Origin: Trichomonas vaginalis G3
Taxonomy: Eukaryota > Parabasalia > Trichomonadida > Trichomonadidae
Direction of reading: 5' to 3'
DNA: 64,000 nucleotides
NCBI RefSeq assembly: GCF_026262505.1
Contig: NC_067205.1
Coordinates: forward strand, 3,286,001-3,350,000
Below are positions 19,499-28,235 of the stretch, piece by piece; within the stretch, counting starts at the first letter, position 1; each line of letters opens with the position of its first letter. The translations under genes were made by a program, and so were the position numbers. The notes under the pieces were generated by a model. That model was not told where the DNA came from and made no database searches. It worked only from the letters and a program-made list of their open reading frames with translations.

Positions 19499-21228
19499 TA
19501 TTTATACCATGTAAAATAAGAAGTATGGCTATTTCTTTACTATTCATAAGTGCTGCATAATGAAGAGCTGTTTCTCCATTATTATCTTTTTCATTGATAT
19601 TTATACCATGTGAAATAAGAATTTCGACTGTTTCTTTACTATTCATAAGTGCTGCAACATGAAGAGGGGTTTGTCCATATTTATCTTTTTCATTAATATT
19701 TGCATCATATGAAATAAGAAGCATGACAATTTTTTTCATTGTTTCTAATTGCCGCAATATGAAGAGCGGCATCTCCATCTTTATTTTTTATATTGATATT
19801 TGCCCCGTGTGAAATCAGAAATTTGGCAGTTTCTTTGCTATTATTTTGTGCTGCAATATGAAAAGCTGTATCACCATTATTATCTTTTTCATTGATATCT
19901 GCACCATGTGAAATAAGAAGTTCGGCTGTTTCTGCACTATTATGACATGCTGCATAATGAAGAGCAGTCTTCCCATTGTTAGCTTTTTCATTAATATTTG
20001 CGCCATAAGAAATAAGAAGTTTGGTTGTTTCTTTACTATTTTTACGTGCTGCATAATGAAGAGCGGTTTTCGCATTATTATTTTTTTCATTGACATTTGC
20101 GCCATGTGAAATAATAAGTTCGGCAATTTCTATATTCTTATAATCTGCTGCAATATGAAGAGCAGTGTTTCCATTGTTAGTTTTATTATTGATATTTGCT
20201 CCATGTGAAATAAGAAATTCGAAAATTTCTTTACTATTCTTTTGTGCTGCGTAATGAAGAGTGGTGTTTCCATTATTATCTTTTTCATTGATATTTGCAC
20301 CATATAAAAGGAAATATTCACAAATAGATGGAATATTAAACATTGTCGAATTCATATAGCATTTGTCAACATCATTAGTTTGATCGAAACAAATTAAAAA
20401 TGATTCAAGATTATTATACCATTCACAATAATCTAAATTGATATTTATTTTGTACTCATTCATCAAGAATGTAACAAAATCAATGTTGTGTGAAATAATT
20501 GCATATTCCATGCATGCTTCTTCTGGCTTTTGATGTTTCAAACATTCATTCATGATTTCTGGATTTCTTCCTAAAAATGAAAGAAGTAGGCATTGATAAG
20601 TTATTTTTGAATGAAATTTCGTTCTTAATAACTTGAAGCAATCAACTGCTCCGTGGTAACAGCATAATTCAAGTAATGAATAGCCATCTTTTCCAGTGAA
20701 TGGATATAACTTGCTCTTTAGTGTTTGATCTTCATAAAATCCTTCACTTTCAATGAAAAAGATGAATCTCTCTTTGTCGTTATTCATAATTGCTCTGTAA
20801 ATTGTATTTGTTGTATAAATATCCAGATTTTCTGAGTTAATTTCTTCGAATTCATCAGATTTGTCTAATTTAATTCCATATTCTTTGTAAAACAAGAAGT
20901 TAGAAATAGTTGGAATGTTTTTGACCTCTTTGATATGATATTCATCAGATATGAGTTTGACAAGAAATAAATATGACTTTGTATAGCGATTATTATACGG
21001 AATGATATCTAAAATATCTTTCATTAGTTTTTGGGGAAGAAATTTCATTGATTCAATCAATTCTGTTTTGATCATTTTGTAAATTGAGTTTAAATCTTCT
21101 TCTTTTTCAGTTTTTAGCTGATACAACGTATTGTATGCATCGATGTGATGTTTACAGATATTTCGCAATTCACTGTATTTATTTTGATGAATGTCTTGAT
21201 CAGACATCAAAAATTTTAAATTTACCAT

Positions 21229-21402
21229 ACATTCAGTGAATTTACCACCTATTTGAATTTTATCATAAAATTTCTTTAAAATTCATTAGGAGAAAAAAAT
21301 ACAATGTTATACCTATGGAAAACAATGACTGCAAAGATTTCGGAAATAATTTATAAATTTTGAGTAAGATCATGGATGTTAAATAACACAGTGATGCTAA
21401 TT
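21229..21402. promoter_or_regulatory. Ankyrin gene promoter region
   Basis: 174 bp between the ankyrin start and the end of element B. On the minus strand TCACT at 21239-21235 fits the trichomonad initiator, with +1 nine bases before the ATG. A Maverick end therefore lies only about 165 bp upstream of the transcription start. Confidence 0.55.
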
Positions 21403-21479
21403 AAAAAAAAAAAAAAAAAAAAAGGTAGCGGGGCTTCCAGGCACTTCGTGCCCTCTAGCCCTGAAGATGTTTAGTATAA
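21403..21479 (+). repeat. Terminal repeat of element B with A-run
   Basis: About 21 A, then AGGTAGCGGGGCTTCCAGGC and on to TTTAGTATAAA. It matches the ends of elements C and D with a few differences. Confidence 0.85.
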
Positions 21480-21682
21480 ATGAAGTTTTTATTCGGAAAA
21501 TTGTTAGTCTTCTGGTGTGAATTCGGAGGACTCTTCTTCTTCCTCCATTGCTTCTGGGAAGAAGCCTTCTTCTGGGTCGAAAACATTATATAATGTGTCG
21601 CTTTTCACAAATTATATATGTTTTCATGTTTTGTCACTTTTCTGTCACTTTTCAGGGAAAAAACATTTTTATATATATATAA

Positions 21683-22501
21683 ATGAATTTTACAAAACCA
21701 CCGTTACCCTTCTTTGGAAATAAGAGTAGATGTAAAGATATTCTATTGAGAGAACTTAAGAAACTACCGAATGGTCTAACATTTGTAGATTTGTTCGGTG
21801 GAAGTTTCTATATATCCCATTTGTGCCATATAATATTCCCAGACTCAAAGATTATATGCAATGACTTCGACAACTATATGGACCGTCTCAAACATATTCC
21901 AGACACAAACAATATATTGAAAGAGTTAAAAGAAAAGATACCTATAGGTAAGATGGAACGTATACCATTAGATAAGAAAAATATTGTGAGAGAGGTTTTG
22001 AAAAAAGCAGAATATATAGACTGGGATAGTATATCTGCTAGACTATTATATAGTGGTGCTATAAGAGTTCATGACATTGAAACACTTATGTCAAAAGTTT
22101 TATATCTTAACTATACAAATGTTTTCAAAGAGGACATAGAAAAATATATTGAGGGTATAGAGTTTGTGAGATGTCATTGGACAGAGTTGTATGAAAAATA
22201 TAAAGACAAGGAAAATGTTTTCTTTATAGTGGACCCGCCGTTCTATAACACATGGGATTTTCAATACCAAGTAGACTGGACTTTGAGAGACTCTTTAGAA
22301 ACTTTAGACGTTTTACATAACCATCCATGCTTTTACTTTACATCCGATAAAAGTGGTTTGGAAACCGTTATGAGATGGTTAGAGGACATACATGACTATG
22401 AGTTTATATATGACAAGATAGAATATGAGAGAGGTCCTATAAACTGGAGAAAGTGTCATAACAAAGAAATTTTATTAGTAAGTAAATGTGGTTTGAAATA
22501 G
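21683..22501 (+). CDS. D12-class DNA adenine-N6 methyltransferase
   Basis: A 272-residue enzyme that would methylate adenine in DNA, Dam-like. Motifs in order are PPLPFFGNKSR (residues 6-16, S-adenosylmethionine site), FVDLFGGSF (about 36-44), ICNDFDN (about 59-65) and the catalytic FFIVDPPFYN (about 180-189, DPPY-type). T. vaginalis DNA is known to carry N6-methyladenine, with methyltransferases linked to Mavericks. It is the first gene inside the terminal repeat. Its 3' end overlaps a small membrane-protein gene by 16 bp. It looks whole. The element C copy is at 53606-54423. Confidence 0.85.
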   Translation: MNFTKPPLPFFGNKSRCKDILLRELKKLPNGLTFVDLFGGSFYISHLCHIIFPDSKIICNDFDNYMDRLKHIPDTNNILKELKEKIPIGKMERIPLDKKNIVREVLKKAEYIDWDSISARLLYSGAIRVHDIETLMSKVLYLNYTNVFKEDIEKYIEGIEFVRCHWTELYEKYKDKENVFFIVDPPFYNTWDFQYQVDWTLRDSLETLDVLHNHPCFYFTSDKSGLETVMRWLEDIHDYEFIYDKIEYERGPINWRKCHNKEILLVSKCGLK

Positions 22502-22617
22502 GACTACTTGTTTTAGGTTTTTTCCATTGTGTCATTTATTTCTTTGACGTGGCAGAAAAGTACAGAGAATATGAAGATGAACCAATGCCTGCAAATGTTC
22601 AGTATATGTACTCGTAA
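22486..22617 (+). CDS. 43-residue single-span membrane protein overlapping the methyltransferase
   Basis: A short ORF (start MWFEIGLLVLGFFHC) with one hydrophobic segment (IGLLVLGFFHCVIYFF) and an acidic, polar tail (EKYREYEDEPMPANVQYMYS). It starts inside the end of the methyltransferase gene in another frame. The copy in element C (53490-53621, minus strand) keeps the frame with one residue change (F to L). That supports a real gene, although the elements are too young for strong proof. The function is unknown; a small virion membrane protein is possible. Confidence 0.5.
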   Translation: MWFEIGLLVLGFFHCVIYFFDVAEKYREYEDEPMPANVQYMYS

Positions 22618-22640
22618 GAGATATTTTTATCTAATATTAA

Positions 22641-23003
22641 ATGGACGCACAGAACTTAGCGAATGCACAGCAACCTGGACAACCAAACCCAGAGAATATT
22701 CCAAATGAAGTTAGAATACAAACTGCAATGGCAAACTATGGTCAAGTGCCAACAGATGTACAAATGCAAACTGCCATGTCAAATGACGCTGCGTTAGGTT
22801 TGCCACCATGGTATGCAAATATGAGATGGAAAGAGTTTTATACAAACCCTGAAGTGGGATATAAACAACTTTATGCAGATGACGCGAACACAGGAGTTGA
22901 CCCAGAGTATGTTTTCTACCAGAGGAGAAATAGAATGTATGAGCTCCAGTTAAAGAATGCTATGGAACTCAGAAGGAAACGTAAGAGACTAGGTGGACAT
23001 TAG
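22641..23003 (+). CDS. Hypothetical Polinton protein, 120 residues
   Basis: Unrecognised. The N-terminal half is Asn/Gln/Pro-rich with two near repeats (VRIQTAMANYGQVPTD and VQMQTAMSNDAALGLP). A compact segment follows (WYANMRWKEFYTNPEVGYKQLY), then a basic end (RRKRKRLGGH). The start is preceded by ATTTTTATCTAATATTAAATG, the element-type promoter. The copy in element C (53105-53466) is nearly identical over its readable part. A structural or core protein is likely but unproven. Confidence 0.6.
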   Translation: MDAQNLANAQQPGQPNPENIPNEVRIQTAMANYGQVPTDVQMQTAMSNDAALGLPPWYANMRWKEFYTNPEVGYKQLYADDANTGVDPEYVFYQRRNRMYELQLKNAMELRRKRKRLGGH

Positions 23004-23021
23004 ATTTTTACATATAGTAAA

Positions 23022-23264
23022 ATGGGTTTCTTTGGAAGAATAGGAAACTTCTTTCGAAATGTTGGAAGAGGTATATGGAATGGAATAAAAACCGTCGGAA
23101 GAGGAATTTGGAACGGAGTCAAAAATATTGGCAAAAGAGTAGGTCAGTTCGTTGGTATTATACCTAAAGACCCTGAACCAGAAGAGCAAGCTCCTGTTAT
23201 ACAACAGCCTGAACCTGCACCACAGTCTAGTTGGCAACCAAATCCAACACCTCAACCGTATTAA
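23022..23264 (+). CDS. Amphipathic, Trp/Gly-repeat peptide protein, 80 residues
   Basis: It starts MGFFGRIGNFFRNVGRGIWN, with a near duplication of GRGIWNGIKTVG as GRGIWNGVKNIG. It would form a basic amphipathic helix. A Pro/Gln-rich tail follows (PEPEEQAPVIQQPEPAPQ). By analogy with adenovirus protein VI-like and other capsid lytic peptides, it may disturb membranes during entry; this is inference. It is preceded by ATTTTTACATATAGTAAAATG. The element C copy (52844-53086) differs at three residues. A related hydrophobic start is seen in the 49190-49592 gene. Confidence 0.6.
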   Translation: MGFFGRIGNFFRNVGRGIWNGIKTVGRGIWNGVKNIGKRVGQFVGIIPKDPEPEEQAPVIQQPEPAPQSSWQPNPTPQPY

Positions 23265-23268
23265 AAAA

Positions 23269-24119
23269 TTATATTTTTACCGTTCGATAGTAGTTGTATA
23301 TGAAACTAAGTTCTAAGTAAAACGCGTGGTATAATGGAACTATTCTCTTTCTTCCATCTGTTGTAAACCATACTTGAAAATCCGAAATACTTCCACTCGG
23401 TGGTTCATATAGCTTTGTAGGTTTTTCGTAAAAGTCATTTGCCAAGCATAAAAAAGAGTTTTGTGCGCCAGAAAATGAAGCATGAACAATAATAGCATCT
23501 GAGTCGAAAACATCTTTAAATAAATATGGTTCATCTCTTGCATATCGACTGTAAATATTTGCTAAAGGAAGTTCGACTTTCTGATTTAACATTCTTTGCA
23601 AATAATACCATGACATTGCAGTGAATTCTGTATATATTTGTTCGTCTTTCTTTGGATTGTCTTCGTAGATTTGAAATGACACTTGTGAATTTTGTTTGTC
23701 ATATACAATTCTCACATAAAGTGTGCTCTCGGTATTTGCATATTCATCAGCATATTTTGCATAACATGAATTTATTTTATCTTCTATATTTTTTAACGCA
23801 GTCTGTAGAGAAGATGAAAGGTCAACTTGTATTAGCTCAATTTCTTCCCACATTTTTCGTTTCCCTTCAGATATATAATCTATATGAAACCTTACAATAA
23901 ATGGAAAACTTTTATCTTCTACAGACAAACTAGTCATTCTACGAAAGCCAATAGCTTTTGTGACGATGGGTCTCCTTAGCCATCTTAATGGGTAGTCAAA
24001 ACGATAGCCTTCATGCTTTACGGTCTCTGTCTCAAACTTTTGACGCGACATTAGTAAAAGTTCATCTAAATGGTTTTAGTTGTAGCACTCTTGAATTTTC
24101 TTTTTCTATTGGAAAGCAT
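23269..24119 (-). pseudogene. Penton-like minor capsid gene, element B
   Basis: The readable product of ~260 residues includes RFDYPLRWLRRP, TKAIGFRRMTSL, FIVRFHIDYIS, a helical middle, then FTAMSWYYLQRML and a beta-rich end (FYLELSFIYNYYRTVKI). It resembles the element A gene at 12524-13379 in layout, and is almost identical to 51992-52839 in element C. The likely role is the penton/minor capsid protein, by position and size. It is divergent from the fibre gene. About one break near the start. Confidence 0.5.
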
Positions 24120-24138
24120 ATTTTATCTAGAATAAAAA

Positions 24139-24151
24139 TGTCGAAAGATAA
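24139..24151 (+). pseudogene. First codons of the element B fibre gene (cut by gap)
   Basis: ATG after AAAAATG, at the same place as the fibre gene start in element C (51973, opposite strand). The rest is lost in the gap. Confidence 0.5.
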
Positions 24152-24201
24152 NNNNNNNNNNNNNNNNNNNNNNNNNNNNNNNNNNNNNNNNNNNNNNNNN
24201 N
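24152..24201. other. Assembly gap (50 N)
   Basis: Fifty N bases, probably a placeholder of unknown true size. Element B is missing most of its length here and host-type DNA begins right after, so the gap could hide 20 kb or more, or be a misjoin. Confidence 0.95.
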
Positions 24202-24249
24202 AGTTATAAATATTTGATTTTAAAAAAAATCAAGATTTTAAACTTTAAA

Positions 24250-24665
24250 GGTATTAATTATGATTATCTTTCTTTAGCTTTACATGCTGTATGCTACTTT
24301 TGGAAACTGCTCTATTGTATTAGAATGTTTTTAAATTTTGCACCTAAAAATGCGTGATATTAAAAATTAAGGTATTAATTATGATTATCTTTCTTTAGCT
24401 TTACATGCTGTATGCTACTTTTGGAAACTGCTCTATTGTATTAGAATGTTTTTAAATTTTGCACCTAAAAATGCGTGATATTAAAAATTAAGGTATTAAT
24501 TATGATTATCTTTCTTTAGCTTTACATGCTGTATGCTACTTTTGGAAACTGCTCTATTGTATTAGAATGTTTTTAAATTTTGCACCTAAAAATGCGTGAT
24601 ATTAAAAATTAAGGTATTAATTATGATTATCTTTCTTTAGCTTTACATGCTGTATGCTACTTTTG
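24250..24665. repeat. Tandem array, 121-bp unit, 3.4 copies
   Basis: Units begin GGTATTAATTATGATTATC at 24250, 24371, 24492 and 24613, a period of exactly 121 bp and near identical. It starts soon after the assembly gap. Confidence 0.95.
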
Positions 24666-24780
24666 TCTTTGAGACATTCCATGATTTAAGTTAAGAAGCT
24701 TTAAAAAAAATGCAAAAAAAAAATAAAATGTTATAAAATAAAAAAATTTTTAGTATCGATAATCTGAAATATGTTGTTTA

Positions 24781-24870
24781 CTTAAGCCGCTAGCGAAGCG
24801 AGCGGCTTAGTTTCGTAATTTCATACAATCTTTTTTCGAATCTGTTCTTTTTGTCAACCGCGAGCGAAGC
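24781..24870. repeat. Two AGCGAAGCGAG hairpin repeats
   Basis: AAGCCGCTAGCGAAGCGAGC folds on itself with the following GGCTT, and a second version (CCGCGAGCGAAGCGAGTGG) follows about 65 bp later. Confidence 0.6.
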
Positions 24871-25344
24871 GAGTGGCTTTTTATTTTTAAAATTTTTTTT
24901 TCTTTCTTACTTTTTTTTCCCTTACTTACAAATTTGATAGTAACTTACCAAATCTCTCTATCATATAATAATAAATTAATCCATTTTTTGTTTCAAATCT
25001 GACACGTTACATTTCTGATATGTAAACTTGTCAGTTTTCACTTCACCTCACTGGGCAAGTTTGTGCCTCCCTCCTCTTGAAGTTCATACACAAACAACAT
25101 AATTTTTCAAAATCCAATTTTTTCAAAAAATGTATGCATTCAAAAGTTCAGATTATATCTAGTCATTATCCATTATTAATTTTGAATTTGATTTTTTGAG
25201 ATATTCATTTTATTATACGTATTACTCAGAAAATTAAATGTATTTGTGAGGGAAAACGGAGAAGATAATAAATATTGTCATATAGATGAATAAGCAATTT
25301 TAAGGAAAATATTAAGTTTAGTAATTTGTGTATATCTTGTTATG

Positions 25345-25500
25345 TAATGCATATTTTCGCGATCTGACGGCAGAAATCGAATCAGCGGATCCTGAAGAAT
25401 CAGATTACGCGGGAAAAATAGGTTTTGAACGCTTAGATAGGGCTAAAATGATGTTTTATGAGGTGTGGTGTATAAATATAGTTTTTGCGATAATATGGCA
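25345..25500. other. Possible coding relic
   Basis: An island of normal base composition in AT-rich DNA. One plus-strand frame reads RDLTAEIESADPEESDYAGK, then GFERLDRAKMMFYEVW, which looks like protein. No family is recognised and no full gene exists. Confidence 0.25.
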
Positions 25501-25706
25501 TGAGATCAGAATATGAAGTGAGTATATATGTGTTTTTTTTCACTGGTTTATATGTTGAGATAGCTCAGTAGAGTCTGTAAAATAGTTCAGTACATGCTAT
25601 AAGTTAGATAAAGCACAAAAAAATATGAAATAAATATTAATTAGGAAAAAATATAATGTAAAGATTGTATGTAAAGATACTTATATAGTATTTAAAATTT
25701 ATTAAA

Positions 25707-25980
25707 ACAAGAGTGCATATTACACTCTTGTCGGTCAAATTTTTGCAATCACATTCTGATCGCAACAAATTGTCTCATTCTGGGAGACATGCAGTGGCAA
25801 TGTCTCCCTGAATGACACATTGTGACCGACAAGAGTGCATATTACACTCTTGTCGGTCAAAGTTCCGCATTCAAGTTATGAATGCGGAACAGTGTGCCAA
25901 TCTGGGAGACATGCAGTGGCAATGTCTCCCTGAATGACACATTGTGACCGACAAGAGTGCATATTACACTCTTGTCGGTC
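25707..25980. repeat. Array of long perfect palindromes, 122-bp period
   Basis: Three copies of ACAAGAGTG-CATATTA-CACTCTTGT, extended to GACCGACAAGAGTG arms in copies two and three, lie at 25707, 25829 and 25951. Each spacer holds a second hairpin, GGGAGACAT...ATGTCTCCC. The second spacer adds GTTCCGCATTCA...TGAATGCGGAAC. Confidence 0.9.
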
Positions 25981-26245
25981 AAAATACCGCTATCTGAACC
26001 CAATTCCGCACCAGTACCCCATTTTGCGATTAATCCAATGGGAATCACTTCCAACATTAGAACTTTATAGGTGGATCCCACTAATTTATTAAATTGTTCG
26101 ATCTATTCCTGCATACTACTTTCAAATTAAGAAAGTTCTTGTCTAATGCATGAATATTTTCATATGCATTGCATCAATGATCTAACAATTTAAAGCTCGC
26201 TAACAATCTAAAGCAAAAAACAAAATGATCTGCTAACTATGCAGG

Positions 26246-26342
26246 CAGCTCAAGCGCACCAAGGGGAGGTGTTTTTCTGAATTGGGCGATCTTCGTGAGA
26301 TCTCAGGAGGCGAAGATTCGGAACCCAACCGGCTTCAAGCTG
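26246..26342. other. GC-rich, strongly structured island (candidate non-coding RNA)
   Basis: A roughly 100-bp island richer in GC than its surroundings. Outer arms CAGCTCAAGC and GCTTCAAGCTG enclose TTGGGCGATCTTCG, which pairs with CGAAGATTCGGAACCCAA. The loop holds the palindrome TGAGATCTCA. No known RNA family is recognised. Confidence 0.35.
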
Positions 26343-26671
26343 TAACATCTTGCTAGCAGGCCATACATTTTTAAACAGCCTCTAACCGTTCATCTCGACC
26401 ACATTATCGGCATTCATATATATATTTGAATATTAAGACAAATAAAACCATTTGTTTGATCGAAATTGAGTAATTTATTGTTAAGGATACCCTTACGTGT
26501 CAGATTTTTTGCGCATACGAAGAAGTCATGCTAGACATGAGCTATAAACCTGAAATTTTAGCAACATATTTAAAACTTTTTAAACTACAATACACTTTAA
26601 TATTCAAGAACAAAAATATTCTTTTTAGAAATTACATAATTATTTTATGTGAAATCTATATAAAAACATAT

Positions 26672-26907
26672 TTTGCGAGCGTAACTTTTTTCTTTATAAG
26701 CACCTTATATGACTGATAAACTGTGAAGGCACATAATTGTTAATTCATAGAGTTGATATGTTTCCAAAATTGAGAGGAAATTTGAAAATTGAATACCCTT
26801 TCAATTCAATTTTCAAAAGATATCAGCTCCTTCAATAATTGAAGGACGATTTTGATCATTTGCTCTTAAAACAAGTATGCCATGGAGAAAAAAGTTACGC
26901 TCGCAAA
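26672..26907. repeat. MITE-like pair of 21-bp inverted repeats
   Basis: TTTGCGAGCGTAACTTTTTT plus C at 26672-26692 has a perfect inverted partner at 26887-26907. I see no clear target duplication and no gene inside. Confidence 0.5.
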
Positions 26908-27162
26908 TCTGAAATATAACTATCATATAAAAAAATTAAATTTCTAATTTTTTACTCTATAGATATTATTGGCCACTTGTGTAATGCATAAAAGTTTATG
27001 TCATATGCATACATTTGGAAGTATGGGAGACGAGGGAAATTACTTCTATGAGGCACTAGGATTTTTAAAAATTTCTCTATCGGACTCACCATTCAATTTC
27101 TCGAAAATTAAAAAAAATCAATAATAGCTAAAATGTATTATGCATAACAAATTTTAATGTTA

Positions 27163-27695
27163 TGTAATAAACAGAAATTCATCAAAAGTGACAGCTCTCA
27201 ATTTTTTGACATTTGTAAATTCTAAATTGAATGAGAAAAATGAAATAATACTAAGCATAATACAATATTCTAGATTTAATTATAATTAGGGAAAAGTTAG
27301 TTTTGAGAGTACTTTTCATAGGCATATAGAATGAAATCTTCTGAAAAATAATATCACATAAACTCATATTATTTTCTAATATATAACTATTTTATATAAA
27401 AATCAAATTCAATGATCTTAAAAGCGAAGGATAAACCTCAAAATTTACGAATATAATGAGTGGGAATATAATACTTATCTATCATAAAACCATATGAAAT
27501 ATTAATTTTTGCTTTACGCCTAATTTTTGACGACAATTAGCAAAAAATGTTAAATGTTAACACTCAGTCCATTTGAATATGAAAAATAAAATTGACTTTA
27601 ATTAATATTTAAAAACGTGCTCTATCAAAAGTTCCAAAAATTCAATATTTTAGCTTTTCTGAGGTGTCACTTTTGATGAATTTCTGTTTACAACA
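27163..27695. mobile_element. MITE-like element, 533 bp
   Basis: Perfect 26-bp inverted repeats (27168-27193 and 27665-27690; TAAACAGAAATTCATCAAAA onward) extend imperfectly to TGT at each outer end. GTTA is found directly outside both ends, a possible 4-bp target duplication. The inside is AT-rich with no gene. Confidence 0.45.
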
Positions 27696-28235
27696 GTTAC
27701 ACGGTATTTTTTGAACTTCATGACATGAATTTTCTTTATATTATTTTTTTTTTTTGGATTTTCTATGATTTATGCGATAGGCTGGAACAACATTGTAAGT
27801 GCAATGATATCATTTATAGAGAAATCTAAAACTTCAGCATTCAGAACTCGCAACCACAAAAATATTCATTTGCTAAGTAAGTAAAGTTGATTAAGTTCGA
27901 CACTTAGCTTTTATACGTAAAACCAAGTGTGTATTGTTATTTCTTGTTAAATTATTGAGAAAAAAATAAATTGTAAGAGAAACGATACTGATTATTGAAA
28001 TAATATTGAGGGTAGCTGCAGATTTCTTCATTAACATGCCGGAAATTTGTTAATCTTGGTTTTCTATCATAAAATCTGTCGAAGAATCTGAGAAAGGGAC
28101 AGACTAGCCCATTGTCACTTTTTAATTTAGCAAATGAACGCTTATGGAGTGGAGTTTTTGGGTAAATCTGATTTGCTTATAAATGAAATAAAATCAAAAG
28201 AAACCATATTGGCATTATATTATGCAAAAATAAAT

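Larger units (their letters stand above)
17266..21228 (-). pseudogene. Host ankyrin-repeat (DUF3447-type) gene, split by mariner
   Basis: A minus-strand gene of a large trichomonad ankyrin family. Residues 1-300 match the family's N-terminal region (SDQDIHQNKYSELRNICKHH onward, DUF3447-type). About 17 repeats of 33 residues follow (ALHYAA-NSKETAELLISHGANINEKD). A mariner at 18195-19498 splits the repeats, and removing it plus one TA restores the repeat sequence exactly. Two further frame changes lie at poly-T runs near 19730 and 17585, which could be real or sequencing errors. The start chosen is 21228, the first ATG after an initiator TCACT; MSDQDIHQ at 21207 is the alternative. The gene lies between two Mavericks. 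Confidence 0.85.
21403..24151 (+). mobile_element. Maverick/Polinton element B, one end, cut by assembly gap
   Basis: Same family as elements C and D. It begins with an A-run and the terminal repeat, then methyltransferase, small membrane protein, 120-residue protein, amphipathic protein, penton-like gene and the first codons of the fibre gene, where the gap starts. Gene order and sequence match the right end of element C (51974-54679), read in reverse, at near identity. What is visible looks largely whole. It is very young. Confidence 0.9.
24202..28089. other. AT-rich host intergenic DNA with repeats
   Basis: I see no convincing gene. It contains a 121-bp array (24250), GCGAAGCGAG hairpins (24781), a possible coding relic (25345-25500), a palindrome array (25707), a GC-rich structured island (26246) and two inverted-repeat pairs (26672-26907, 27163-27695). 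Confidence 0.6.

Noticed and set aside
23652-23900. 82-residue plus-strand ORF (also 52208-52456 on minus)
   Set aside because: Kept in both copies only because the penton-like gene on the other strand is near identical; it has no start context of its own.
24139-24209. ORF running through the N gap
   Set aside because: The reading frame crosses unknown bases, so it is not real evidence of a gene beyond the first codons.
25707-25980. Repeat-spacer layout resembling a CRISPR array
   Set aside because: Spacers are about 86 bp, mostly shared between copies and themselves palindromic, there are no cas genes, and the DNA is eukaryotic.
25857-26081. 74-residue minus-strand ORF
   Set aside because: It is made by the palindromic repeat array and has no protein-like composition.
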